64,000 nt of DNA from Hymenobacter sp. BT559. GTDB lineage: Bacteria > Bacteroidota > Bacteroidia > Cytophagales > Hymenobacteraceae. The first letter of the stretch is position 1. Each line of letters begins with the position of its first letter. The notes below the pieces were generated by a model. The model saw nothing but the letters and a program-made list of their open reading frames with translations, was not told the origin of the DNA and did no database searches. The stretch is taken from assembly GCF_016427535.1 (NCBI RefSeq), contig NZ_JAELXV010000001.1, forward strand, positions 806,001 to 870,000. Reading direction: 5' to 3'. Shown one piece after another: positions 50,891-58,984 of the stretch. The position numbers were made by a program, and so were the translations under genes.

Positions 50891-51007
50891 ATAAAAAAAG
50901 AGGCGCCGCAGCACCTAGGCAGGCCAGCGGTTTGCTGGCGTGCAATGATAAGCTTCAAAAGTAGCGGCTGTCGGGTGGGCTGACTTTGGCCGGCCTATTT
51001 AAGTAGC

Positions 51008-52156
51008 TCAGAGTTCCTGATAAAGCCAAGCCATTTGGCGGGCCGTAACCCAGTCGGGCACGGCCGCTAGGGCCGCATTGCGCAGCGGGGCTAGCCAAGG
51101 CGGGGTAAACTGCGCCAGCATCCCGAGTTGCCGCGACTGCTCCACGATGCGGCGGGTGCGGGGCCGCCGCTGCTGATCGAAGGCCTGAAAGGCGGCAGGC
51201 AGGTTGGTGGGCGAGTGGCGCAGGCAGCGCGCCAGCACGGCGGCATCCTCGATGGCCATGCCGGCGCCCTGGCCCAGGTTGGGCGTGGTAGCGTGGGCGG
51301 CATCACCCAGCAGCAGCACCCGGCCAAAGGCAAAATTGGCTAGCGGAGCCAGGTCGAAGAGGTCCCCCCATAGCAGGTCGGCGTCGGTAGTGGCCGCGAG
51401 CACCTGCGGAATGGGTGGGTGAAAACCGGCAAAATGGCGCTGCAAATCGGCCACGCAGTAAGTCCGAAAAACTGGGTTGTTGGCCTTGGGGCTGTTGAGG
51501 CAGGCAAACCAGTAGAGCCGGCCATCGGCTACCGGCACCAGCCCAAAGCGCCCGGCGCGGCCCCAGGTTTCGCTGGAGCCGGCGGTGGGCAGGCCCGGGG
51601 TGCGGGTGTGCACCACCGCCCGCCAACAGGTGTAGCCGGCATAGCGCGGCTGGCTGGCCGGCAGTAACTGCCGCCGCACCCGCGAGCGGATGCCATCGGC
51701 CGCTACTAGCGCTTCGGCGGTGGCTTGTTCGCCATTTTCGAAGAAAGCCGTGATGTGGGTGGCCGTCTGCTCGAAGCGGGCCAGCCGGTGCCCTAGGTGC
51801 ACTATGCCGGGCGGCAGCGCCTGCAACAGCTCGCGCTGCAAGTCGGCCCGCAGTATCCCTAGGTTATCGTACCCCAGTCGAGTGGTAAAACCCGAAGTAT
51901 CAGCCTGATTGAGTACCCGGCCGCGCTCATCGAGTAAGCGCACGGCTGTGAGGGGCGTGCCCACCGGCCGCACGGCCCCGTGCAGGCCCAGTTCGTCGAG
52001 GGCCCGCATGGCATTGGCCCCTAGCACTACCCCAGCACCGATTTCGCGCAGCTCGGCGGCAGCCTCGTACACACGCACTCGGTGGCCCAACTGCAGCAAT
52101 GCCTGGGCCGTGGCCAAGCCGCCAATGCCGGCCCCGATGACGAGGAAGTCAGCCAT
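51008..52156 (-). CDS. FAD-dependent monooxygenase (class A flavoprotein)
   Basis: A 382-residue flavoprotein of the PHBH/UbiH-like family. FAD-binding GAGIGG (8-13) in MADFLVIGAGIGGLATAQAL, the DG motif VAADGIRSRVRRQ, and the GD motif LLGDAAHATTPNLGQGAGMA. It should hydroxylate an aromatic or similar substrate using NAD(P)H and O2; the substrate is unknown. Start is ATG 52156: the frame stays open to 52258 only because it passes through a REP-like palindrome. No operon partner. Confidence 0.9.
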   Translation of the reverse strand: MADFLVIGAGIGGLATAQALLQLGHRVRVYEAAAELREIGAGVVLGANAMRALDELGLHGAVRPVGTPLTAVRLLDERGRVLNQADTSGFTTRLGYDNLGILRADLQRELLQALPPGIVHLGHRLARFEQTATHITAFFENGEQATAEALVAADGIRSRVRRQLLPASQPRYAGYTCWRAVVHTRTPGLPTAGSSETWGRAGRFGLVPVADGRLYWFACLNSPKANNPVFRTYCVADLQRHFAGFHPPIPQVLAATTDADLLWGDLFDLAPLANFAFGRVLLLGDAAHATTPNLGQGAGMAIEDAAVLARCLRHSPTNLPAAFQAFDQQRRPRTRRIVEQSRQLGMLAQFTPPWLAPLRNAALAAVPDWVTARQMAWLYQEL

Positions 52157-52200
52157 TAGATGAGGAAGATAAGTTCGTAGTATAGCTATAAGGAAGTAAG

Positions 52201-52298
52201 AAAAGCTGTCATTATGAGCGAAGCGAAGCAATCGCATCAAGACGAGCCGCTCGGACACTCGTCAGGTGCGATTGCTTCGCTCATAATGACAGTTTTCT
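52201..52298. repeat. REP-like palindrome (CTGTCATTATGAGCGAAGC...)
   Basis: Inverted arms CTGTCATTATGAGCGAAGCG / GCTTCGCTCATAATGACAG with GCAATCGCA / TGCGATTGC inside and a loop of about 30 nt. A subtype of the TGTCATGCTGA family (TTATGA for TGCTGA). It sits between the monooxygenase start and the M17 peptidase stop. Confidence 0.88.
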
Positions 52299-52316
52299 TA
52301 ATAAGCCGAGCCTATG

Positions 52317-53774
52317 CTACGCCAGCCGTTTGGTCAAGAACTCATACAACAATCGCACGCCCATGCCGGTGCCGCCCTTGCCGCGGTACGAGTCGGGGGC
52401 GGTGAGGAAGGCAGGGCCGGCAATGTCGAGGTGCAGCCAGGGCGTGCCCTCGATGAAGCGCTCTAAGAACTTAGCGGCCGAGATGTGGCCCGCATCGCCT
52501 TTGCCTAGGTTCGATAAATCGGCGATGTCCGACTTCATGTGGTCGGCGTAGTCGTCCCAGAGCGGAAACTCGACCAAGCGCTCGTGCACGTGGTGGGCGG
52601 CGGCCAACAATTGAGCAGTGGTGTCAGCCTCGGCGGTGCCCATTACGGCGGCGGCCTCGGTGCCCACGGCCCGCACGGCGGCGCCGGTGAGGGTAGCTAG
52701 GTCAATTACTAGCTCAGGGTTGTATTTCTTTGCGAAGCTCAGGGCGTCGGCCAGCAGCAGGCGGCCTTCGGCGTCGGTGTTTTTAACTTCGACGGTGAGG
52801 CCCGAGAACATCGTGAGTACGTCGCCGGGCACGTAGGCAAGGCCGCCGGGGCGGTTGTCGGTGGCGGGCACCAGACCAATGACGTGCAGCGGGACGTTGT
52901 TCTTAGCCAGGGCGTAGAGTACGCCGCCCACGGCTGCGCCGCCGGCCATATCGCACTTCATCATGTCCATGCTGTTGGGCGTGGGCTTGAGGCTGAGGCC
53001 GCCTGTGTCGTACACCACGCCCTTGCCTACAAGCACATAAGGACGCTCATTCTTAGCACCTTCGGGCTTCCACTCCAAGATGCTGAACGTGGGCGGCTCG
53101 GGCGAACCTAGGTTGACGGCAAGTAGGCCACCCATGCGCAAGCTCTCGATTTTGGCGAGGTCGAGGATGTCAGTGCTGTAGCCGGCGGCGTCACCCGCTT
53201 CGGCCAGGCGCTCGGCCAGCTGCTGGGCATTGAGCTTGTTGAGCGGCGCGTTGACGAGGTCACGGGCTAGTACCACGCCTTCGAGCAAGTGCTGCAGCTC
53301 CGTGACCTGGGCCTCGGTAGCTGCCTCGCCAACCAAGGTTATGGTGGTGAGGGGCGCGGCTTCCCGCGATTTCTCATCGGTCTTGTAACCGGCAAATTGG
53401 TAGGCCGACAAGAACAAGCCCTCGGCTAGCGTGCGGGCGGCGTCGGGATTTTCGCTGAGATTTTGAATAAAAACCGCGGCGGTTTTTTCTTTCTTCAGCG
53501 CCGTGTACAGCTGGTGGCCAGCTTGGCGTAGGGCCTCGAGGGTGAGGTCGGCGGTGCGCTTTTCTTCGAGCACTACAAAGTAGTGCTGGTGCGAAAAGTG
53601 GTTGAGCACAACAAACTTCTGGCCGGCGGCTAAGGCACTATCGACGTAGGCGCGCGCTTCGGCGGGCAGGTCGGTGGCGGCGGGTGCGGGCAGGGCCGTA
53701 GCACCTAGGGGAAGCACAAACACCTGGGTAGCCTGGGCTGGGGCGGTGGCGGCGTGGGCGAGCGTGAGCGACAT
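52317..53774 (-). CDS. Leucyl aminopeptidase family protein (M17)
   Basis: A 485-residue cytosolic dinuclear-metal aminopeptidase. The C-terminal catalytic half contains LVGKGVVYDTGGLSLKP, MKCDMAGGAAVGG and the M17 signature NTDAEGRLLLADAL with metal-binding Asp and Glu; WLHLDIAGPAF and RGKGGTGMGVRLL close the site. The N-terminal half is the usual regulatory domain. It releases N-terminal residues from peptides. Start ATG 53774, divergent from the M1 peptidase gene. Confidence 0.94.
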   Translation of the reverse strand: MSLTLAHAATAPAQATQVFVLPLGATALPAPAATDLPAEARAYVDSALAAGQKFVVLNHFSHQHYFVVLEEKRTADLTLEALRQAGHQLYTALKKEKTAAVFIQNLSENPDAARTLAEGLFLSAYQFAGYKTDEKSREAAPLTTITLVGEAATEAQVTELQHLLEGVVLARDLVNAPLNKLNAQQLAERLAEAGDAAGYSTDILDLAKIESLRMGGLLAVNLGSPEPPTFSILEWKPEGAKNERPYVLVGKGVVYDTGGLSLKPTPNSMDMMKCDMAGGAAVGGVLYALAKNNVPLHVIGLVPATDNRPGGLAYVPGDVLTMFSGLTVEVKNTDAEGRLLLADALSFAKKYNPELVIDLATLTGAAVRAVGTEAAAVMGTAEADTTAQLLAAAHHVHERLVEFPLWDDYADHMKSDIADLSNLGKGDAGHISAAKFLERFIEGTPWLHLDIAGPAFLTAPDSYRGKGGTGMGVRLLYEFLTKRLA

Positions 53775-53793
53775 AGAGCAACAAATAGAAACG

Positions 53794-53801
53794 TAACTTT
53801 G
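53794..53801 (+). promoter_or_regulatory. Possible -7 box TAACTTTG for the M1 peptidase gene
   Basis: Exact TAnnTTTG match, 113 nt upstream of the peptidase start. A small hairpin (AACGGAGTGGCACTCCGTT, about 53819-53838) lies in the leader. Confidence 0.4.
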
Positions 53802-53913
53802 GCGTGAAGGTATTGTAAAAACGGAGTGGCACTCCGTTTTGCGTCAGGTTTGCTCATAGGAGAAGCGGAGTGCTACTGGCTTCGCCGACCTTTGGTTCCG
53901 TTTTACACACCCC

Positions 53914-55575
53914 ATGATTCTTCGGAAAACTCTACGGCTACTGCTGCCGCTGCTCGGCTCGTCGCTACTGGCTTCGGCCCAATTGATGCAGCCCAAGGCC
54001 ACTTTTACCCGCGCCGATTCGCTGCGCGGCGGGCAGCCAGCCGAGCGCACCTGTTACGACATCAACTACTACCACCTCGACGTGAAGCTTGATGTAGCCC
54101 GCAAATTTCTTAGTGGGTCCAATCTGTTTCGCTTCACGGCTACCCAGGATTTTACGCGGCTGCAATTTGACCTGTTTGCCAATCTGGAGATAGGCAAGGT
54201 GCTGTATAAAGGACGCGAGCTGCCTTACAAGCGCGAGGCCAATGCCGTGTTCGTGACCTTTCCGCAGGCTATCAAGAAAGGCACTCGCGACGAGTTTACG
54301 GTGAAGTATTCGGGCTTTCCGACCATCGCCAAAAAAGCACCCTGGGATGGTGGCGTGGTGTTTGCCCAAGATGCTAAGGGCCAGCCCTGGGTAGCTACCG
54401 CCTGCCAGGGCGTGGGCGCCAGCATCTGGTGGCCCACCAAAGACCAGCAGGCCGACGAGGTGGATAGCATGCTCATCAGCGTGGCCGTGCCGGCCGGCCT
54501 TAAGGACGTGAGCAACGGCCGCCTGCGCGGCACCAAGAAGCTGGCGGGCGGCTACACTCGCTACGACTGGGCGGTGCGCAACCCCATCAACAACTACGAC
54601 GTGGCCCTGAACGTGGCCAATTACGCGCACTTTTCTGACACGTACCAGGGGGAGAAGGGGCCGCTCACGCTCGACTATTGGGTGCTGCCTGAGAGCCTGG
54701 AGAAGGCCAAAAAGCAGTTTGCCGCCAACGTGAAGCCGATGCTCAAGAGCATGGAGGCGTGGTTTGGGCCGTACCCGTTTTACCAGGATGGCTACAAGCT
54801 GGTCGAAACGCCGCACCTCGGCATGGAGCACCAGAGCGCGGTGGCTTATGGCAATAAATACCAAAATGGCTACCTAGGGCGCGACCGCTCGAACACCGGC
54901 TGGGGCGATAAGTTTGACTTTATCATCATCCACGAAAGCGGGCACGAGTGGTTTGGCAACAACATCACGACCAAGGATATTGCCGATATGTGGGTGCACG
55001 AAAGCTTCACCTGCTACTCCGAGGGCCTATTTGTGGAAACGCAGTACGGCAAGCAGGCGGGGCAGGAGTACCTGCACGGCCAGCGCCGCAACATCCAGAA
55101 CGACGGCCCCATCCTCGGCCCCTACGGCGTGAACAAAGAAGGCTCGGGCGACATGTACGACAAGGGCGCTAGCCTGCTCAACATGGTGCGCACGACTATC
55201 AACGACGATACCAAGTGGCGCAATATGCTGCGCGGCCTCAGCAAGACCTTCTACCACCAAACCGTGACGGGCCAGCAGGTTATCGACTACATCAACAAGG
55301 AGTCGGGCCGAGATTTTAGCCGCGTTTTTGCCCAGTACCTCCAGCACGCCGAATTGCCAGTGCTCGAAATGCGCATGGAGAAAAACCAGCTCCTAGGGCG
55401 CTGGGTGGCCTCGGTGCCCAACTTCGACCTGCCCGTGCGGGTGCGCACCAAGGGCGGCGAGTACCGCTTCGTGACGCCCACCACCAAGTGGGCCGTACTC
55501 GACTTGCCGGGCGCCACCAAAGACAATGTGGAGGTCGATACGTTTAACTACTACGTGGGCGTGCTAACGGACTAA
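53914..55575 (+). CDS. M1-family zinc metallopeptidase (secreted)
   Basis: A 553-residue aminopeptidase-like enzyme with signal peptide (1-22). The N-terminal beta-saddle is followed by the catalytic domain with the exopeptidase motif GMEHQSAVAYG and the zinc site HESGHEWFGN (HExxH), with the third ligand Glu in WVHESFTCYSEGLF. It lacks the large C-terminal helical domain of PepN, which is common in the short M1 enzymes of the phylum. It should release N-terminal amino acids outside the cytoplasm. Followed by a REP-like palindrome. Confidence 0.93.
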   Translation: MILRKTLRLLLPLLGSSLLASAQLMQPKATFTRADSLRGGQPAERTCYDINYYHLDVKLDVARKFLSGSNLFRFTATQDFTRLQFDLFANLEIGKVLYKGRELPYKREANAVFVTFPQAIKKGTRDEFTVKYSGFPTIAKKAPWDGGVVFAQDAKGQPWVATACQGVGASIWWPTKDQQADEVDSMLISVAVPAGLKDVSNGRLRGTKKLAGGYTRYDWAVRNPINNYDVALNVANYAHFSDTYQGEKGPLTLDYWVLPESLEKAKKQFAANVKPMLKSMEAWFGPYPFYQDGYKLVETPHLGMEHQSAVAYGNKYQNGYLGRDRSNTGWGDKFDFIIIHESGHEWFGNNITTKDIADMWVHESFTCYSEGLFVETQYGKQAGQEYLHGQRRNIQNDGPILGPYGVNKEGSGDMYDKGASLLNMVRTTINDDTKWRNMLRGLSKTFYHQTVTGQQVIDYINKESGRDFSRVFAQYLQHAELPVLEMRMEKNQLLGRWVASVPNFDLPVRVRTKGGEYRFVTPTTKWAVLDLPGATKDNVEVDTFNYYVGVLTD

Positions 55576-55588
55576 TTAGCTAGTCGCC

Positions 55589-55677
55589 CGGTTGTCATGC
55601 TGACGAAGGAAGCATCTTGTCAGGGTGACCAGCTAGGTTAACCTGACAAGATGCTTCCTTCGTCAGCATGACAACCG
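55589..55677. repeat. REP-like palindrome (CGGTTGTCATGCTGACG...)
   Basis: The cleanest copy: arms of about 36 nt, CGGTTGTCATGCTGACGAAG / CTTCGTCAGCATGACAACCG at the outside and GCATCTTGTCAGG / CCTGACAAGATGC inside, loop of about 16 nt. It starts 14 nt after the M1 peptidase stop and ends 22 nt before the rsmA start. Confidence 0.92.
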
Positions 55678-55698
55678 TTTTTAATTGATATTCTTGCC

Positions 55699-56487
55699 GT
55701 GGCCCAACCTGCCGTTCGCCCCAAAAAACACCTAGGTCAACACTTTTTGGCTGACCCCAACATAGCCCGCCGCATTGTGGAGAGCCTGCGCCTGCCCGAT
55801 AGCGTGCGCGAGGTGCTCGAAATCGGCCCTGGTATGGGCGTGCTCACGCAGTATTTGCTCGAAAACCCGGCCTACCAGACCAGCGTGGTCGAGATTGACC
55901 AGGAGTCAGTAGCCTACCTAGGGCAGCACTACCCGGCGCTGGCCCCACGCATCTATGCCACCGACTTTCTGCGGCAGGACCTAGGCAAGCTGTTTCCCGA
56001 GCAGCCGCTGGCCATCATCGGCAACTTTCCTTATAACATCAGCAGCCAGATATTCTTTCAGGTGCTCGCCAATCGGCAGCAGGTGCGCGAAGTGGTGGGC
56101 ATGATTCAGAAGGAAGTGGCCGAGCGCCTGGCCGAGCCGCCCGGCTCCAAAACCTACGGCATCCTGAGTGTGCTCTTGCAGGCCTACTACGACATCGAGT
56201 ACCTATTTACGGTGCCGCCGCACGTCTTTATTCCGCCGCCCAAGGTCGAGTCGGCCGTGGTGCGCCTTACCCGCAATGCCACCGAAAAGCTGGACTGCGA
56301 CGAGAAGCTGTTCTTCCGAGTCGTAAAGCAAGCCTTCTCCACTCGCCGCAAGACCCTGCGCAATGCATTGAAGCCCCTAGGTCTGTCGAGCGAGGCCATG
56401 AGCGGGGAGATATTTGACAAGCGCGCCGAGCAGCTGGGGGTAGGGGAGTTTGTAATGCTGACTAATCTGGTGGCGGCTGGGCAATAA
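55699..56487 (+). CDS. rsmA: 16S rRNA (adenine1518-N6/adenine1519-N6)-dimethyltransferase
   Basis: A 262-residue rRNA dimethyltransferase (KsgA/RsmA). N-terminal VRPKKHLGQHFLADPNIARR is diagnostic; motif I VLEIGPGMGVLTQYLL binds SAM; motif IV IIGNFPYNISSQIFF holds the catalytic NFPY. It dimethylates two adenines near the 3' end of 16S rRNA and checks 30S assembly. The start is GTG 55699. Monocistronic. Confidence 0.96.
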   Translation: MAQPAVRPKKHLGQHFLADPNIARRIVESLRLPDSVREVLEIGPGMGVLTQYLLENPAYQTSVVEIDQESVAYLGQHYPALAPRIYATDFLRQDLGKLFPEQPLAIIGNFPYNISSQIFFQVLANRQQVREVVGMIQKEVAERLAEPPGSKTYGILSVLLQAYYDIEYLFTVPPHVFIPPPKVESAVVRLTRNATEKLDCDEKLFFRVVKQAFSTRRKTLRNALKPLGLSSEAMSGEIFDKRAEQLGVGEFVMLTNLVAAGQ

Positions 56488-56513
56488 CTTGGGGCAGTTG
56501 TAGCTGCTGCCCT

Positions 56514-57122
56514 ATGGTTAAGGTCTTGTCGGTGTGTTTCTGCTTATCAATCGCTATGGCTCGTTCGGTTAGTTCACCTACGCAGTTTAGCGGAAGTATT
56601 GTGTATGAGCACGAATACCAAACGCTCGCAGGCGAGACGTTGTATTTTGCCGTGAAGCCCAAAAGCTGGTTTTACGTGCAGGGCAACAACTTGAAAGTGT
56701 ACGACCGCCACAAAAAGCTGCAAGAACTTTACCTCGGCGCGACAAACAATTATTACCGATTTGAAAAAGGGCAGGTAGTACCGGCTCCTAAAGCAACCCT
56801 ACCAGCCAGCGCGATTACGTTCAAGTGTTTGCCCACAACGGCTACCATTTTAGGGCATTCCTGCCAAATACTGCAACTGATGCAAGATGGCACCGCAACC
56901 CTGGTTTTTTATTCACCCGAGTTGCGGGTTAACGCTGCCGATTTTAGTCGGTGCCCAGCACCGGGCTGGTTTAAGCTGTTGCAAGCCACAGATGGGGCCT
57001 TGCCCCTGCGTACCATTACCGTAGACACCCGGCGCGACGTAGTAGCTACCAGTGAAGCCATCGACATACAAGCCCGACCGCTAGCAGCCGATGAATTCTC
57101 GCCCACCGCCCTGGCGCGGTAG
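56514..57122 (+). CDS. Secreted hypothetical protein (DUF4412-like)
   Basis: A 202-residue protein with an N-terminal hydrophobic segment (MVKVLSVCFCLSIAMARS) and a beta-rich mature part: TQFSGSIVYEHEYQTL, FYVQGNNLKVYDRHKKLQEL, TATILGHSCQILQL, FYSPELRVNAADF. This resembles the LolA-like/DUF4412 secreted family of Bacteroidota but I cannot confirm it. Composition slightly less GC-rich than neighbours. 26 nt after rsmA, possibly co-transcribed. Confidence 0.7.
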   Translation: MVKVLSVCFCLSIAMARSVSSPTQFSGSIVYEHEYQTLAGETLYFAVKPKSWFYVQGNNLKVYDRHKKLQELYLGATNNYYRFEKGQVVPAPKATLPASAITFKCLPTTATILGHSCQILQLMQDGTATLVFYSPELRVNAADFSRCPAPGWFKLLQATDGALPLRTITVDTRRDVVATSEAIDIQARPLAADEFSPTALAR

Positions 57123-57228
57123 GCGTAGCTTTTATAAAACCGAAAAGAGATTGACGGCAGTTTTGTGTTGCATAAAGCCGCTACAAATCTCTTCTGCACC
57201 CTGCACTAGTAGCAGCACACACAAGAAC

Positions 57229-58170
57229 ATGAACCTCTGCCTAATTATAGATGAAATGCACGCCTCGCTCTTACCCATGCTACGCAGCATCGGTGTCGAG
57301 GGTGACTACCAACCCAAATTGTCCGCGGCCGACGTGCCCACCGCCCTCGCAGCCAAGCCCTATACCGGCCTGATGGTGCGCAGCAAAATGCGCATTACGG
57401 CTGCACTACTGGCCTATGGCCCACAGCTACGCTACGTGGCCCGCGCTGGCGCCGGCGTCGATAACATCGACGAAGACGCCCTGGCTACTGCTGGCGTAAC
57501 GCTCGTGAACGCTCCTGAAGGCAACCGCGACGCGGTGGGCGAATTTGCAGTGGGCCAGCTGCTAGCGCTGCTACGCCACACTGTGACGGCCGATGCTGAG
57601 GTGCGCCGCGCCGAGTGGCACCGCGAAGCCAACCGCGGCGAGGAACTGGGTACCAAAACCGTGGGCCTGCTTGGCTACGGCCACATGGGCCGGGCCTTCG
57701 CCAAGCGCCTGCGCGGCTTTGGCTGCACGGTGCTAGCCCACGACCACGACCCGGCCGTGACCACCGACGGCAATGCCGAGCTGGTGCCGCTGGCCGAGCT
57801 GCAGGCCCGCGCCGAGGTGCTTAGTATTCATATTCCATACTTCGAGGCCAACCACCAGTTTGTGAATGAGGCCTTTCTGGCGGCTTTTCCGCACCACATC
57901 TGGGTGCTGAATACGGCCCGCGGCGAAGTACTCGACCAAGCCGCGCTGGTGGCGCGTCTGCAAGGCGGCCAGGTGCGCGGCGCCGCCCTCGATGTGCTCG
58001 ACAACGAAAAGCTTGCCACCCTCACGCCCGCCCAGCAGGCCAGCTTCGACTACCTGCGCGCGGCCCCCAACGTGGTGCTTTCGCCCCACATCGGCGGCTG
58101 GACGCACCAGAGCTACCAGCGCATAAACGAGGTGCTGGTAGAGAAGATTAGGATAGTACTTGGTGCCTAG
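57229..58170 (+). CDS. D-2-hydroxyacid dehydrogenase (SerA-like)
   Basis: A 313-residue NAD-dependent dehydrogenase. Rossmann motif GLLGYGHMGRAFAKRL, catalytic Arg in VLNTARGEVLD and catalytic His in LSPHIGGWTHQS. It matches the short phosphoglycerate-dehydrogenase-like group without the C-terminal ACT domain; the substrate is not certain. ATG 57229 (MNLCLIIDEMH) is chosen; a longer frame to 57091 overlaps the previous gene. The final codons (GTACTTGGTGCC then TAG) are also the left arm of a word-repeat element. Confidence 0.88.
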   Translation: MNLCLIIDEMHASLLPMLRSIGVEGDYQPKLSAADVPTALAAKPYTGLMVRSKMRITAALLAYGPQLRYVARAGAGVDNIDEDALATAGVTLVNAPEGNRDAVGEFAVGQLLALLRHTVTADAEVRRAEWHREANRGEELGTKTVGLLGYGHMGRAFAKRLRGFGCTVLAHDHDPAVTTDGNAELVPLAELQARAEVLSIHIPYFEANHQFVNEAFLAAFPHHIWVLNTARGEVLDQAALVARLQGGQVRGAALDVLDNEKLATLTPAQQASFDYLRAAPNVVLSPHIGGWTHQSYQRINEVLVEKIRIVLGA

Positions 58171-58245
58171 TACTTAGTGCTTGGGTGGAAGCTTTGAACC
58201 GAGTCAGGCAACCCTAGGCACCAGGCACTAGGCACCAAGCACCAA
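58156..58245. repeat. Word-repeat inverted element overlapping a stop codon
   Basis: Left arm GTACTTGGTGCCTAGTACTT... (58156-58184) and right arm ...CACTAGGCACCAAGCACCAA (58212-58245) are inverted variants with the words TGCTT, GGTGCCTAG and AGTGCTT. The dehydrogenase stop (58168-58170) lies in the left arm. Shares vocabulary with the element at 23291-23471. Confidence 0.85.
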
Positions 58246-58255
58246 CTTTTTGCTC

Positions 58256-58263
58256 TATCTTTG
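58256..58263 (+). promoter_or_regulatory. Bacteroidota -7 box for greA
   Basis: TATCTTTG (exact TAnnTTTG) upstream of the leader hairpin 58278-58319. Predicted transcription start about 58270, so the greA leader is about 90 nt. Confidence 0.6.
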
Positions 58264-58277
58264 TCCGACCGACGAGG

Positions 58278-58319
58278 GAGAACGGCTAGCCAAGTGCTAG
58301 CCGTTCTCTTTCTTTTTTA
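58278..58319 (+). terminator. Terminator-like hairpin in the greA leader (possible attenuator)
   Basis: Perfect 13-bp stem GAGAACGGCTAGC / GCTAGCCGTTCTC, loop CAAGT, followed by TTTCTTTTTTAT. It lies downstream of the greA -7 box and about 40 nt upstream of the start codon. It could also terminate the upstream dehydrogenase transcript. Confidence 0.7.
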
Positions 58320-58358
58320 TCAGACCCACCCGCTACGCGAAAACAGTCCTGAACACTT

Positions 58359-58832
58359 ATGGCTACTATCAATTATTACACCGCCGAGGGCCTGCAAAAG
58401 CTGAAAGACGAACTCCAGGACCTCAAAATACGGGGCCGCGCCAAGGCTGCCGAAGACCTGCGCGAAGCCCGCGACAAGGGCGACCTGAGTGAGAACGCCG
58501 AGTACGACGCTGCTAAAGATGCCCAGGGCCTGCTCGAACTGAAGATATCGAAGCTCGAAGAAGTGGTGGGCAACGCCCGCATTCTCGACGAAACCAATAT
58601 GGATTTCAGTAAAGTGCTCATTCAGAGTAAGGTGAAGCTGAAAAACCTCAAAAATAACATGGTGCTCGACTACCTGCTGGTGGCCGAGGAAGAAGCCAAC
58701 TTGGCCGCCGGTAAAATTTCTATTAAGTCGCCCATCGGTAAAGGCTTGCTGGGCAAATCAGCTGGCGACGTAGCCGAAATAGAGGTGCCCGCTGGCAAGC
58801 TTCAGTTCGAGATTCTGGAAGTAGGGCGCTAG
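58359..58832 (+). CDS. greA: Transcription elongation factor GreA
   Basis: A 157-residue factor that rescues backtracked RNA polymerase by stimulating transcript cleavage. The N-terminal coiled coil carries the acidic tip KGDLSENAEYDAAKD (the Asp and Glu that act at the RNA polymerase active site); the C-terminal FKBP-like domain ends in SIKSPIGKGLLGKSAGD. Standard length. Start ATG 58359. The leader contains a terminator-like hairpin; the gene is followed by another terminator and then by a HIT-NuiA gene. Confidence 0.96.
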   Translation: MATINYYTAEGLQKLKDELQDLKIRGRAKAAEDLREARDKGDLSENAEYDAAKDAQGLLELKISKLEEVVGNARILDETNMDFSKVLIQSKVKLKNLKNNMVLDYLLVAEEEANLAAGKISIKSPIGKGLLGKSAGDVAEIEVPAGKLQFEILEVGR

Positions 58833-58982
58833 TTTTTGGGCTGTTAGCTTTTGGCGGTTAGCTATTAGCACTCTTACTGCAAAAAAGGCCGCTGAGCGAA
58901 TCAGCGGCCTTTTGTCGTTATTAGCAGCATCTTTCATGGGCTGGGAGCTAGCCGCTAACAGCTATAAGCCAACAGCCAACCA
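58833..58982. repeat. Word-repeat inverted element with nested terminator (greA to HIT gap)
   Basis: Outer arms GGGCTGTTAGCTTTTGGCGG... and ...CGCTAACAGCTATAAGCCAA pair across the whole gap between the greA stop and the HIT start. Nested inside is the greA terminator (58881-58914). The arms share GTTAGC/GCTAACAGC words with the element at 46053-46146. Confidence 0.8.
58881..58914 (+). terminator. Terminator of greA
   Basis: AAAAGGCCGCTGA / TCAGCGGCCTTTT with loop GCGAA, about 50 nt after the greA stop, nested within the word-repeat element. Confidence 0.85.
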
Positions 58983-58984
58983 AA

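Noticed and set aside
53965..54864. A 299-codon minus-strand frame antisense to the M1 peptidase
   Set aside because: It is the shadow of a GC-rich coding region; rich in Arg/Val/His with no motif, while the plus frame has GMEH and HExxH.
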